Shown piece by piece: positions 23,489 to 35,500 of a stretch of 64,000 nt of DNA. The notes beneath the pieces are model-generated. The model ran no database searches. It saw nothing but the letters and a program-made list of their open reading frames with translations, and was not told the origin of the DNA. The DNA is from Emmonsiellopsis sp. PD_33 (Eukaryota; Ascomycota; Eurotiomycetes; Onygenales; Ajellomycetaceae). How positions within the stretch are numbered: position 1 is the first letter of the stretch; each line of letters begins with the position of its first letter. The position numbers and the translations under genes were made by a program. The DNA lies in assembly GCA_032988165.1 (NCBI GenBank), contig JANTQF010000103.1:43599-107598 (forward strand), read 5' to 3'.

Positions 23489-24863
23489 TGGTTTTTGTTG
23501 AAGGCTGGGAATTAATTTCGGGATATAATGGGTGAATTATAGCGGGAGGAGTTAGTGATTTGAGGATTGCGTAAATCGCGAGATCGAGACTAGCATTGGC
23601 TTGTCGACTTCTTGGCCGACGTCGGTTGACGTTGAGAGTATTCGCAACATCGGCGCAATGCAATGCACTTTTTTTGCATCCTCAAAGCACCACACATGGG
23701 GAATTGCTATCATCTTCCCCACGTCCACCCCACCTTAACTTCCCTCAGAGCAGGAGTATTTGTCTCTTCATCTCTTCTCCCTTCTTTTCCACCTTCTTAA
23801 CACCCCCAACCACCATTTTCAAGCAACAAACATGCCCAGTTCCCCTCCATGAGGTCCATCCATCCCAACAATCGCACATGACGTCTCAACACGAACTCCA
23901 AGTCCGCCTTACCATACCCGTCATTCCGGCGCTGGTACCTCCCTCTACAACTTAAACAAAAGACATACGACTCCCTACTGTAACCTCCATACTCACGACT
24001 CGTATTTTGGACGGGAGGATAAATCCCACCGACGGGGTAAATATCTCTGGCGATTGGTCTCTTGCAGTAGGCAACGGCAATGAATTTACTTCATCATCGT
24101 GCACCTCGTCTCATCTCATTGTTGAGCTGAAGCCCTTGGGTAGGGCGTCCGCGCGTTGCAAGGTCCTAAATTGCTGATATGGAGTGAGGTTTCCGATAAT
24201 CTATCTGCATAATTCAACTCTAGGTCTGTTTGGGTGCTTATGTCTGTGAAGTGATATTTATCCCGCTTGAACCAGCAGAGTTCAGAGGAAATATACCCAG
24301 GGGTTAGGGACACAGGTATCATTCATCCTGGCAGCCTGTTTATTCCTCCTGGCCCCTCAGATCAGTTCTTATTCATAAGGAAAGCAGAGGACCAGAGGAA
24401 AAAGTCTACTTGCTGGCTTCTACAGAATAATCTCATGTTCTCATCCCTCATGAAATCCCGGAATTCATGCTCCTTGTTCTAGTCCACTAGGCTTGTTCAC
24501 ACTCTTATGAAAAGAAGAGGGGTGAGATCTGAAGTTAAGCTACTTACTTGCCCCCCTTAATCTCCCTCTCTGGTACAGAGTAGCCAGTCAAGGTAAATAT
24601 TTATGTATGTTGAATTTCAATGCTAGCATTGGTGTCAGTATTTACCACGTCGCTACAATAGGAGTTAGAGAAGATCTCACAATCACTGTCCATATATAGA
24701 TGATTATGCATAATATAAACCGGCGAAATGATACTGCTTATCTGATAGTGGTAAATATAGCTATAAAAATAACCCCAGAGTCTGATAGTTATATCATTTG
24801 TTTAAGAATTCTTCCCCCTTACCCCCTTATCCCCTTACCCCATCAATCCATCCATCCATCCCA
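23489..24863. other. intergenic, partly AT-rich
   Basis: Between the tRNA and the 3' end of the SGNH-like gene. CpG-containing at first, with a CpG-poor patch at about 24,240-24,800 that may be an old repeat fragment. Short frames only, none recognised. Confidence 0.4.
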
Positions 24864-26713
24864 TCACGACACAGGCAGCCTCGCGAGCCAATTAATAACC
24901 TACCGCCCACCCACATACATAATCAGCACACTCCATCCCAATCAATCAATCAATCAATCAATCAACCAATCAACCAATCAAACCCACACCGAAAAGAAAT
25001 ACACATAGATACATACCATCATCCCCTGCACAACCTCCACTGCCCCCCCATATCCATACCCACCCCCATCACCACCCGCATACCCCCCCGCCATCCTCGT
25101 CAAATTCCACATCCCCAACACATCCCCCCCCCAACCCCCCCACCGCCCGACTCATCGTACCCATGTACTCCCGTATCCCGCTTAGATATATCCCACCCTC
25201 CCCATCTCCATCTCCATCTCCATCTCCATCACCACCCGCACCCCCATATAGATCTGAAGAGGCACGACCACCATCCATCCCCAGCCGCCCGCGCATGGTA
25301 TCTCTGGGATGCGAGCCCTGGGCCGTCGGGCCGATCCAGAGGAAGGGGGTGGGGCGGGTGGTGCGTTTTGAGAGGGTGAGGAAGGGGGTTAGGGTGTTGA
25401 GGGCGGAGGTGGAGGCGGAGGCGGGGAGGGATGATGGGGGGGAGGATGGGTAGGTGAGGGCGTGGATTATTGGGATGGGTTTTTGGTTTTGGTTTGGGTT
25501 TGGGTTTGGGTGGTGGGGTTTGTAGGTGTGGGAGTGGGAGTGGGAGTGGGAGTGGTGGAGATAGTGGAGGAAGAGGGAGTGCGGGGAGTCAGGGTCAGGG
25601 TTAGGGTCCGGGGTCGAGGAAGGGTGGGTGGTGGTGATGTTTATGGGGAGGTGGAGGTGGGTGTGTTCTTTCTCTCTCTCTCTCTCTCGCATTAGTATAT
25701 ACTTATTTAACTGTGGGCGGTGGGTTGGAGTCAGGGTCATAATTGATTTATCCATACATACCTTTCCTACAAACATACCCATTCTCAACCCCCCTATCCG
25801 CATCCACCCCGTCCACCTCCCAACTCCCCTGAACTCTCAGCCCCCTACACTCCCCCCTCCCAAACTGCCGCGCACACATGCACTCCTGCGGGTCCACGAC
25901 CCAGTCCATCTCCCACTGCTTCAGCGAGCCGAGCGCCAGATCCTCGCGGAGGAGCATGTTGAAGCCTGCGTAGATGTTTGCCGCGGCGGAGTCGCCGAGG
26001 AAGATGATAGCGTGGAAGCGGGCGAGGATGGTGCAGATTTCGGCCGCTGTGTACCAGCGGTATGTGCAGGCTGTTTGTGTATTATTTGTTGGTGCTGTCT
26101 AGGGGGTGGGGAGGACGGTGATGGGAGTGGGGGGGGGACTTACTTAGGGGGATGTAAGGGGAATCAGTCTTCTCCCGCCGTCCGTTACTCAGGGAATATA
26201 GCAGGTCGGCGCGAGATTTGCAGAAGGATGCGTTTAGGGAGCTGCTGCTGCTTCTGTTTGTGGTTATAGGGGGGATGTATATCTTCTTCGAAGAGATTCC
26301 GCACTCTTCGTAACCACCGAAGTGAGATAGGTAGCTATACATATCAAGGCATTGTGAGCCCATGGACAGCAAGAACTGAAAGTAAAAGCATAGCCTAGCA
26401 TAGCATCCTACCATCTAAAAATACCCTGTTTACCAAATGCAAAATGGGAAAGGTAATATACCTACTCTTCAGGAACCGTCAAGGAAATCGGAATCCCATC
26501 AAAAGAAAAATGCCGGGTATCTTTATACACGCCGAAGAACAGTATCATCTGGAAATAAAACAGACATATAACTGAGGATATCAAGAAACATGCAGCCATC
26601 CTGTACGTGAGGTGTCGGATGGAGAGGAATTGGCTGAGGGCGTGCCTATGCCTAAGCCAGGCCTTAAGCCTCGCTGTGGTGGGGCGGCCTGTCCTTGACG
26701 GGGGGGAAGGCAT
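24864..26713 (-). CDS. membrane-anchored SGNH/PC-esterase-like protein, multi-exon, possible frameshift
   Basis: Exon 1 starts at the ATG at 26,713 and gives a basic N-terminus and one membrane helix (about residues 39-62, AACFLISSVICLFYF), the plan of a type II Golgi/ER protein. It ends at about 26,466. The next exon runs to 26,144 (donor GTAAGT). Exon 3 starts at 26,070 (acceptor ACAG) with CTYRWYTAAEICTILARF and the block-I motif IIFLGDSAAANIYAGF (GDS at 25,996-25,988), then LREDLALGSLKQWEM. Farther on, TPFLWIGPTAQG (about 25,350) and LGMWNLTRMA through VEVVQGMM (about 25,120-25,017) fit fungal PMR5/Cas1p-type GDSL proteins. A last exon at 24,899-24,864 gives VINWLARLPVS and a stop. The middle is hard to resolve: low-complexity repeats, at least one unplaced intron and a needed one-base frame change at a C9 run (about 25,124-25,132). 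Likely role: acyl transfer or ester hydrolysis on secreted glycans. Confidence 0.65.
24900..25016 (-). other. last intron of the SGNH-like gene
   Basis: Donor GTATGT at 25,016 and acceptor TAG at 24,902-24,900, 117 bp, phase 0. It contains an AATC microsatellite (about 24,940-24,983). Confidence 0.6.
25199..25232. repeat. CATCTC hexanucleotide microsatellite, coding
   Basis: About five tandem copies. On the minus strand they encode a Gly-Asp run inside the SGNH-like gene. Confidence 0.7.
25485..25690. repeat. simple-sequence tract (GGTTTG, GGGAGT and TC runs)
   Basis: Successive microsatellites at about 25,485-25,512, 25,530-25,555 and 25,671-25,689. They lie in the unresolved middle of the SGNH-like gene and encode Asn-Pro and His-Ser runs in one minus-strand frame, so this part may be intronic. 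Confidence 0.6.
26071..26143 (-). other. intron of the SGNH-like gene
   Basis: GTAAGT donor at 26,143 and ACAG acceptor ending at 26,071, 73 bp. Joining ...YIPL to TCTYRWY gives a continuous frame into the GDS motif. Confidence 0.7.
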
Positions 26714-28560
26714 TTGAGTGCTGGTTGTATCTCAACAGATACCTAGCTTCTTATCTCTAGTTTGAAAGAGACTGGGTTGGGCAGAGGTTCTCAAGTTGGA
26801 GCAGACACATGAACGTTGAGAGAAGGCAGAGCTTCCAAGCCAAACAGCAAAGAGGAAACCGAAAGAAATGCAAAAGGTAATGCAGACATTGTTTCTAACC
26901 CAATAGGTAAGTGAGCAAGATGAATTATCTTGCTGCTTTGTATTCCCCGTTTATAGAGTGAAGACGATATACAAAGAACTCGAACCGGGCCGCTCACAAA
27001 TGTGAGACTCACGGGGTAGTATGAAATTCTACCGTAGAAGCATGTTTGCAGTTAATAACTGTACTCCTATTGGGTTGGGGTATGCATTGGAGCAGGACTC
27101 AATATGCGAATAACATATAACCTAAACTACATAGTTCAGTCTCGAGAGGTGGGGCCTGTTCTACTGATGATTTTGAAGAGTAGATGATATCAGGTCAAAT
27201 AATACCCAACACTTATTAGAGCTAATGACCTCTAAGGGTTGATCCTTTTTCCCCTGGTTGGTTTCTCGCATATCAACACCAACAGGGCTGAAAAGGGGCG
27301 GAAAGGGGCGACGACCAAGATTCGTGAGGACCCAACTGGCATAGCGATTGATCTTGACGGTTACTCCAGAACAGAACAGGAGATGTCGTGTGTCCGCTTG
27401 CCAAAGAACTCGAAGTCAACAACGCAACTCGCATCCCGAGATATATTCGTGAGATATTCGTGAGGCGGGCGGGGACTAGACGGCACCCCCGCAAACTCCC
27501 TAGCCTGATCTACCCCAGGCCAACCATGCATGATGATGCTAAGCCCCTGGTCCGTCGACAGAAAAGCGGCACGCCTCCAACTATTCAGCCATTCGTTTGG
27601 AGATAGTTATCCAAGCCATGGCTGGTCACGGGCTCATGCCCAGCGCAAGAGAGGGGAATGGCAGCCAATAGGGGAATTACCTGGTGTAATCTGCAGAGAT
27701 TCCCATCAGCCACCTGGGCAGGACTGGATATCAGACGATGCAGATTCAAAACATTGCTGCAGAGCTGCTGGAGACTTGCTGGAGACGGGTGGGGGAATAG
27801 TCCTGCTGATGATGCAGAGAGACATGGCCATTCCATTGCCATTCCTCTCATGTCTGTTGGATACAGTTCTCGCCCATGGAAGTCGAAGAGGAAAGTGGCC
27901 CCGTGACCCCGAAGTCATGTGCCGTCGTGGCAATACGCGTTACTTACCGGCAGTGTCACGCGTAGGTATTGTTACCCGCTCTTGCTGCCATCTGCCAGGA
28001 AAATACAGGTACCAGTACCGGCACATGATACGTAGTACGTAACGGCGCGTTCCTGCCGTGTGTATTTTTGCTTTTTCCGTATTGTATCGTGGGGTACCTG
28101 CCTGGCCGCCCAGTTCTGTATGGGGAGCCAGGTCACTGCTGATAGACTCGGCAAGAGAGACATCAACTCCAACGACATCTCGACAACCTCCTGAGATAGA
28201 CGGGGATACACCACAGACAGACATCGTGTGCTGGACTCCCCCAAGTCCGCAGCAAAGCAATTATTTATCCCGGAGCCAGTCTGTCTAGCCTCTCCATCCA
28301 CCCGACAGCTTTTGCTAGCTGCTTGACCTCGGCACCGCTGCTGCTCCAGTCATCGCCGCCGTGGTGGGGAGCTCCGTTCTGTTCTCGTCCGACTTTTCGA
28401 CGAGCCGGCCTCCATACTCTTCCGTCCTCCCCCAGCATTGCTCAACTCCCCAATTGCCCGTCTCTGTCTGCCATACACCACCGCGTCTGCTGCAAAGCAT
28501 CCTGCCCCTCTCCCCACGGTGCTCTCTCCAGGCCCCGCGCCTGCGACCCCAATTGGCATC
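26714..28560. promoter_or_regulatory. divergent intergenic region between the SGNH-like and kinase genes
   Basis: The two genes start in opposite directions 1.85 kb apart, so both promoters lie here. CpG-normal. Overlapping frames (such as 27,530-28,042 +) have no domain and conflict with frames on the other strand. No specific binding site is claimed. Confidence 0.5.
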
Positions 28561-30080
28561 ATGTGGAAGGCCTCCGAGCGCCTGATGGACACCATCGGCC
28601 ATTATGCCTCCTTTCCCGCAACAGGCGTCTCGCTCAGGCAGATGGTCCAGTTTGGCGACCGGCCGTCGACAGGTATGTAATATCCATCCCCGAATGCGAG
28701 AGCAATTACTGACCCATCCTTCCCACCAGGAACCCTCTTCCGCGCTTCCCAGTTTCTGTCCGAAGAGCTGCCCATCCGTCTTGCGCACCGTGTCCAGGAG
28801 CTGGGCGACCTCCCAGATGGCTTGAATGAGATGCCCTCCATAAAGAAGGTGCAGGATTGGTATGCGCAGTCGTTTGAGGTATGTTTTGCTCTCTAATTCC
28901 CCGCCGTACTCCCCTCTGACTCATGCGCCGCAGGAAATCATCAACCTCCCCCGACCCACACTTTCACAAGAAGTCAGAGCCCGGCTACTCCGCCCCAACA
29001 GGCCGAATGGCCGCGACCCTAAAGTGCTTGAAGAAGCTACACAAAATCCCAGTGTGCGTGACGGACGGTACCGGTCGTCGACGACATCCATACTAAAAGG
29101 GACCGATGCGTTTGCAAATGGAAGTGTGAATGGCAACGGCAATGGAAACGGGAAGAACAGAGTGGCTGGGAACAGGCGGTATTTTATGGCTGCAGATGAT
29201 GGCGCTGACTGGCCGCCGGAACTCAACGATTACAACACCCGCTTCTCAAAAACACTGCAGCAAATCAAACGGCGGCACGACAGCGTGGTAACGACGGTTG
29301 CACAGGGGATTCTAGAATATAAACGGAAACGCCAACGGCTGCAGATCGACTCGAATATCCAGTCCTTCCTTGACCGGTTCTACATGTCTCGAATAGGTAT
29401 ACGAATGCTCATCGGCCAACACATAGCCCTCACGGATCAAACCCACGCATACCATCCGAATTACGTAGGAATAATATGCACCAAAACAAATGTCCGGGAA
29501 CTAGCAGAGGAGGCGATCGAGAATGCCCGCTTCGTCTGCGAAGACCACTACGGCCTCTTCGACGCGCCCAAAGTTCAGCTCGTCTGCAAAAAGGACCTGA
29601 ACTTCATGTACGTTCCTGGCCATCTCTCGCACATGCTCTTCGAGACCTTGAAAAACTCCCTCCGCGCCGTGGTTGAGACGCACGGAGCGGAGAAGGAGGC
29701 ATTCCCCGTTACCAAAGTCATCGTCGCCGAGGGACGGGAGGATATCACGATCAAAATCTCCGATGAGGGGGGCGGGATCCCCAGATCCTCCATCCCCTTG
29801 GTCTGGACGTACATGTACACGACCGTCGACCAAACGCCCAATCTAGACCCGGACTTCAACAAGAGCGATTTCAAAGCGCCCATGGCTGGATTCGGCTACG
29901 GGCTGCCGATAAGTCGGCTGTACGCGCGATACTTTGGGGGTGACTTGAAGCTAATAAGCATGGAGGGGTAAGTCTGCTTCCACGGCTGTCCTTCGGCATA
30001 TACTAACGAATCACAGCTACGGCACGGACGTCTACCTCCACCTCAACCGACTCTCCTCGAGCTCGGAACCCCTCCAGTGA
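28561..30080 (+). CDS. pyruvate dehydrogenase kinase, mitochondrial (PDK/BCKDK family)
   Basis: It phosphorylates and inactivates the E1-alpha subunit of the mitochondrial pyruvate dehydrogenase complex. Four exons (28561-28672, 28730-28878, 28934-29967, 30017-30080) encode 452 residues. Introns are 57, 55 and 49 bp with GTATGT/GTAAGT donors, and the last has a perfect TACTAAC branch point. The N-terminal four-helix region begins MWKASERLMDTIGHYASFPA. A variable insert has an NGNGNGNG run (about residues 138-147). The GHKL ATP site has the N box with E324, K327, N328 and R331, the G1 box DEGGGIP at 364-370 and the GFGYGLP lid at 406-412. The C-terminus GTDVYLHLNRLSSSSEPLQ is family-typical. 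The start has no in-frame competitor and matches the family's beginning. A dehydrogenase kinase of branched-chain type is less likely but cannot be excluded by eye. The frame is intact. Confidence 0.95.
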
Positions 30081-31480
30081 CAATTACCAGTCATGAGGGA
30101 CGGCCTTCCACTCGTGACCTCCTCACGCCATCTATACCCGCTTTATGCGGCGGACCCGTTATATCGGCCGGCTTCACGAGTGGTCTCCCAAGGATTGACG
30201 CCTATGAATATCGCTGCCATCCGTCGCGCCAGGGTGCGCAGTAGAGAGGTCTCCGAACGCAAGCAAGTTGGCGATGCGGAGAGTTTGGTCAATGCAGTGG
30301 GGACGGGGTTGGAGGAAGGAGAGGTATAACCAGCCTGACCATCCTGCCTGATATTCGGCGATTCGCTATCGTCTGATGGTTAGTTGCCATCTATCATGGC
30401 TGAAGTGACATACCATCAACCTCGCCCCATCACACCATGGATCTACCCAAAACGCAATGATCCACAAACACCCCTCTCCTATACTCCAAACAGGAGATAA
30501 ACAAGGGAAAGCGAGCGTTTCCCAATCCACCTACCTACATACTCATTCCAACAAGCGAGAATCGAGTCGATTTTTTTAACGGCTGGAATAAACAAGCCAG
30601 CATAGCACAACAGAAAACCATCTGTGTCTGCATATATATACCCATGCTCATACTTATCGACCCAGCTCTATACTATCGCCTCTCCCACCTACCTACCTAC
30701 TAGATACATACCTAAACACATCCACCATCTTCATCACATCTCATACCCCCGCCCGCGCTCCGGACCAACCGGCAGAATTGGATTGAAAAGGCCATCCATC
30801 CTCGAACGTATCTACCTACCTCCAATATAACACAACGCCAACAAACCTACAAGCAAGCCCCGTCCAAGTCTCACACATAAAAACAACATCTCCACTCCCA
30901 ATCCCGTCCCGTCCCGGATATGGGAGATTCACGGAAGATAAAGACGAAGGCAGAGCCGGGAGATCGTGATAGGGAAAGGGCACGAAGATTGAACGATCCC
31001 CCCTCTCTCCTTTTTTTTTAAATTTATTTCCCTTTCAAGCAACAAATGCAGTCACATTTCTTTCCTTCCTTCCTTCCTTCTTCTAAGCGCGGAGACAGGG
31101 AGGGAGGCGAAATGAATCGGCAGTTTAGTCGGTTGGTTGGCGAAACGGGATTAGAATGGGGAAATGGAATAGAATGGAAAAGATGAGGATGGATGGATAT
31201 ATAAAATGAACCAAAGAGGGGGAAAGGGGTAGGGTAGGGACATATAGTTATGCTTTGTATATAGAAAGAAAGAAAGAGAGATATGATGTATACACCTAGC
31301 CTAGCATGCATGCATGATGCAGGTATCTAGCATAGACCTAGAATTAAATTGGATTGAAATGAATGGAATTGAACTGAACTGAACTGAACTAAACTGAGTT
31401 AAATTAGATTGAGAATTCCATATGGTGATGAGATGAGATGAGATAAGATGAGCTAATAAATGAGTAGGTATGTAACCAGG
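30081..31480. other. 3' flank of the kinase gene with microsatellites
   Basis: CpG-normal. It holds the kinase 3' UTR and simple repeats: TTCC run at 31,062-31,080, GAACT repeat at about 31,370-31,390, GATGA repeat at about 31,427-31,450. The 30,093-30,329 frame has no recognisable domain and lies where the 3' UTR is expected. The CpG-free block begins at about 31,480. Confidence 0.5.
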
Positions 31481-32212
31481 CCCTTAAGATTACATCAGTA
31501 TAGCTACTTCACCTTCAGATGGACCCTTACATATAAGGGTCTGCTACCTCAATGAAAACTGCCATTTTAATGAAAAAATCTTTAACTAATGCAACATTTA
31601 ATTAATTTATCAACCAATGAAGTTATATTTAAGAAATACAAGTTGATAATAGCCTAGGTAATTAGATTTCATAATCTCCTAATAAATTTAATAGCTTTAA
31701 CATTAATTTCATAATTTCTAATATATCTCTTAAGTTTCTTTATCATCTTATTCTATTTTAGTTGCATTTTTTCTAAAGTCTTCTCATCATTAAGTTTTTA
31801 AGTAATTATTATTATATAGTATACATTAGATGCAGAAATAACACCTTTATAGTAGATTATCCTTTATAAAGTTCTCTTATAGTACTTATAAGTAATTATA
31901 GTAGTAGAGGTTTAAGATAGCTCATATTATAGAAGGATAATTATATTTATTATTATAATATTATTCTTTATAAGCTTTTAGATGAGCTCTTAATAATATA
32001 TGATCTTCTCACTCTCTATTTTGAGGTCTCTAAGCTTTTATTTATATTAATTAAATTATTATATGATTTTTGATGTCTTTCTAATAATAGAGTTAGAAAT
32101 GAATTTTAGGGAGCTCATAAGAGTTATCTCATATTCACATAATTTATTAAGAATAATAAATAAATTAAATAGAATAAGGCTAGTTAACTTTTAATCTTAT
32201 TTAATAATTTCA
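31481..32212. repeat. CpG-free degenerate repeat (insertion target of chromovirus-1)
   Basis: AT-rich sequence with stops in all frames. It continues at 37,774 beyond the inserted element. No domain recognised. Confidence 0.4.
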
Positions 32213-32217
32213 ATCTT
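32213..32217 (+). repeat. target site duplication ATCTT, left
   Basis: A perfect 5-bp match to 37,769-37,773, which flanks the other LTR. Confidence 0.85.
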
Positions 32218-32471
32218 TATAATGGGCGCGCTCCAATAAGTGGATCATATGAGCTATACACTAGAATCAAGATTGTAATCACTAGAGAAAGGAAGGAAAA
32301 AGGAAAAGAAATCATGAGATCATGCAATATAAATAGAAGGGAATTACATGAGGTCAGAGCAGATAAACATTTATATAAAGACCCAGTCAGAGGTGTCCAA
32401 TCAGGCAGTCAGAGATCAGGCAAAGTTTGAATGAGCTATAGATATAGGGTATAAGGATGTAGCCCTTCACA
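32218..32471 (-). repeat. 3' LTR of chromovirus-1
   Basis: 254 bp, the same length as the partner at 37,515-37,768. Plus-strand ends are TATAATGGG and CCCTTCACA. The terminal TG of the partner has become TA here. Differences between the copies are mainly transitions, often CA in one and TG in the other. Confidence 0.9.
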
Positions 32472-32484
32472 TTATCCCCCCCTA
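32472..32484 (-). other. polypurine tract of chromovirus-1
   Basis: The minus strand reads TAGGGGGGGATAA immediately before the 3' LTR, the expected place and composition for plus-strand DNA priming. Confidence 0.75.
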
Positions 32485-32519
32485 TTCAGTTTCAGAGGGC
32501 AGGCAGGAGGATTCAGAGA

Positions 32520-35500
32520 ATTGGGTGCAGTACAGTGCAGGTGGAGTCTCATCAGGCAGGTACAGTTCTTTATAACAGGCAAGCATGGCAGTGTCCTGCA
32601 GGATAGAGGTCAGTTCCCACAAAGAGGCCTCATATCCAAGTCACTTCACCAGATACTGGAATCCTTATCTGTGGCAGTAGTAGTTGAGGATGGCTTCAAT
32701 CTTGTATTCTACCTCATTGTCTTCCCCAATAATGCCAGGCAGATGCCAGTTGGTGATCTCTTGCAAGGAGAATAGGTCAGTGGAGGCCTTGTGGAGTAGG
32801 TTCATGTGAAACATGTTGTGGATCCCAGGTGGCATGTCAAGGCAGTAGTTATGACTTTCCAGGACTTTAATGATAGTGTACTTAGCATATCAATAGTCAA
32901 GTGTGTGAGACAGGCAATCAGTCATGATGTTTCAGAGATCTAGCCAGACCTTATCATCTACCTCATAACATTCAGTAGGATTTCAGCAGGCATTCACACA
33001 GTTCTGTTGGTTCTACTAGGCACTGGCCATGAAGGATTCAGCCCACTCACAGGCTTGCTGGAGTTTCAAGACAATGATGTCCACAATTTGGATCAGACTG
33101 TAAGGTAAAGCAGAAGGTTCAGGTGATTCAGCAAGATCAAGGACTTCAAGATTATAACCATGTAAGAGGAAAAACAGGCTGACATCAGTGCTGACAGCAT
33201 CATAATCATTGATTGCAAGTTCAGTGTGTGAGAGGAGTTCATTCTAGTCATCCTAGGTATATGAATAGAACTTTCAGAGGTAATTCTTAGTTGTCTGAAT
33301 CATACATTCAGTGCTGCCATCAGTTTCAGGGTAGTAGGCAGTTGAGAGGTATTAGAAGATCTTGAGGAGCTAATAGATTCAAGTCTAGATAGCTCCAATG
33401 AACTGGGTTCTACAGTCTGAAATAATTATATAAGGTAAATCATACTGACAATAAAATAGACTTCAGAGGAAGGCTTTAGCCACTGCAGGCACATCCATCT
33501 TCATATAGGGTTCAAGGATAATACCTTTACTAAGGCAGTTAATAATGACAAGGATATTCTTACAGCCATCACTCATGGGGAGGTCTACTGTGAAATCAAT
33601 GGCAACATTGTGCCAGACACATTCAGGGATCAGGAGAGATTTGAGCAGACCTTGGTAGTAGTCCTACCAGGCAATGACAGATCAGTAGACATTGCAGTTC
33701 CAGGTGAACTGTCAGATGCTCTGAGACATGTCAGGCTAGTAGAAATCTCAGGACAAAATTCAGTAGAGTACTTTACAGCCTAGATGGCCAGTCATCAGAG
33801 AATCATGAGTTTCTTGCATGATTCAGATGCACAACAGTTCTGAATCAGGAACCTATCACCTCCCCCAGAAGTATAGTTAGGAGTCAGGGTCTACAGAGCA
33901 TTCAGCAATGTCAATATAGGCTTGAAGTTCAGGCAGAAAACAGCAAGCTTTGTCTCAGATAACCTGGGTCATCATCTGAAGGTATTCATTGGAGGTGGCA
34001 GCAGTGTCTCAGAGTTCCTAGAGTAGAAATGAAGCAGTCATGATTGGCAGGGCAACAGATGAGGCACATATTACTCCATGCAGCATTGCTTTGAATTCTT
34101 TGAGGATCTACAGATCTAGTAGTCTCTGTTCACAGTTTGCCCAGTAGGCATCAGAGTCTTCAGAAGGCATATTCTATTCACATCAGAAGAGAGTATTAGC
34201 TATGGAGTTCTCTGTGCCAGGGCAGTAATGAATCATAAAATAAAAGTAGCTGAGGAATTCAGCCCAGTACATCTAGCATTCAGAGAGTTTATAGATCATT
34301 ATGAAATATCAGAGGTTCTTATGATCTGTGATAATTTCAAAGTCTTTCACACTGCAGAGTTTAGAGTCCTATTCCTCTAGATATCAGACAATAGTGAGGA
34401 ATTCCTTGTCATAGATCTCATAGTTGGCTTCAGCAGGGCTGAGCTTCTTGAACATGAATGCATAGGATCACAGGATGCCTTCATCATCCCATTGCATGAG
34501 AGCACCACCTGTGATATAACTGGAAGAGTCTGTTTCAACCACCATCAGGCAGTTAGGGTCAAATGCAATGAGCATTGAAGCAGAGACAAACATTTGCTTA
34601 AGGCACACAAATGCCTTGTCTGCTTCCTTAGACCATTGAAACTGCTGGTCTTTGTGTGTGAGGTCAGTCAGTAATCAGACAATGTCAGAGAAATCTTGAA
34701 TGAAGTGTTGGTAGAAATTTGCAAATTCTAGGAAGCCTTGCATGCCTTTTACAGTTGTAGAGGCCTCCTATTTGAGGATAGCAGTGATCTTCTTGGGGTC
34801 CATATAGACTCCCTTCCCTGCCTCTATAATGAAGCTGAGGTAGGTCATCTCTTGGACTTTGAAGGCAGATTTATCAATGTCAATTGGGAGACTGTGTTCA
34901 TAGAGGTGGGTGAGGACTTTTCAGATGTGCTCTTGATGCTACTTGCAGGATCCATCAGTGAAGATGAGGATGTCATCAAGGTAGGTAGAAGCAAATTCAT
35001 CTAAATAGTCTTGTAAGGCCTAGTTGATGTATTTCTGGAAGGTACTCAGGGTGTTTGTGAGGCCAAAGGGGGTGACTGTCCATTCAAATAGATCATATCT
35101 CATGTGAAAGGTAGTTAGCCATTCATCTCCTTCTGCAATTTGGATCTTATAGAATGTGGAAATGACATCCAGCTTTATGAACCACTTGGCTCAGCCAATC
35201 TATTCAAGAGTCTCATTGATTAACAGCAGCAGGTAACAATCTTTTCAGGTGAGGCAGTTGAGGCCCTAATAGTTGACACAGAATCAGAGGCCTCCATCTG
35301 GCTTTTTCATGAAGAGCATGGGTGTGCCTGCAGGTGAATTGCTAACTCAGATGAAACCCTTGTCCAGAAGGTCATTAAGGGTCTTGCAGAGCACAAGCAG
35401 TTCATCATGTGACATGTTGTATAGTGGTCCCCAGGGCAGCTGAGGGTTTTTACTATCTGTCTTCTCAAGTTTAATATGATGGTCATGTACACTGTAGAAT

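Noticed and set aside
25590..25620. Telomere-like TTAGGG sequence
   Set aside because: A single TTAGGG among GGGTCA variants in a simple-sequence tract. There is no array and no chromosome-end context.
25069..25803. 244-codon minus-strand frame taken as one protein
   Set aside because: Most of it is microsatellite translation (His-Ser, Asn-Pro, Gly-Asp runs). Only the TPFLWIGPTAQG part belongs to the SGNH-like gene, and the frame breaks before the conserved C-terminal part.
27530..28042. 170-codon plus-strand frame upstream of the kinase
   Set aside because: Overlapping frames on both strands of similar length, no domain, and it lies in the divergent promoter region of two supported genes.
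29501..29833. Minus-strand frames across the kinase gene
   Set aside because: Shadows of the GC-rich kinase coding sequence on the opposite strand.
30093..30329. 78-codon frame just after the kinase stop
   Set aside because: Position of the expected 3' UTR, with no domain or splice evidence.
34738..35004. Plus-strand frames within 32.2-37.8 kb as host genes
   Set aside because: They are antisense to chromovirus-1 pol and gag, which show proper motifs on the minus strand.
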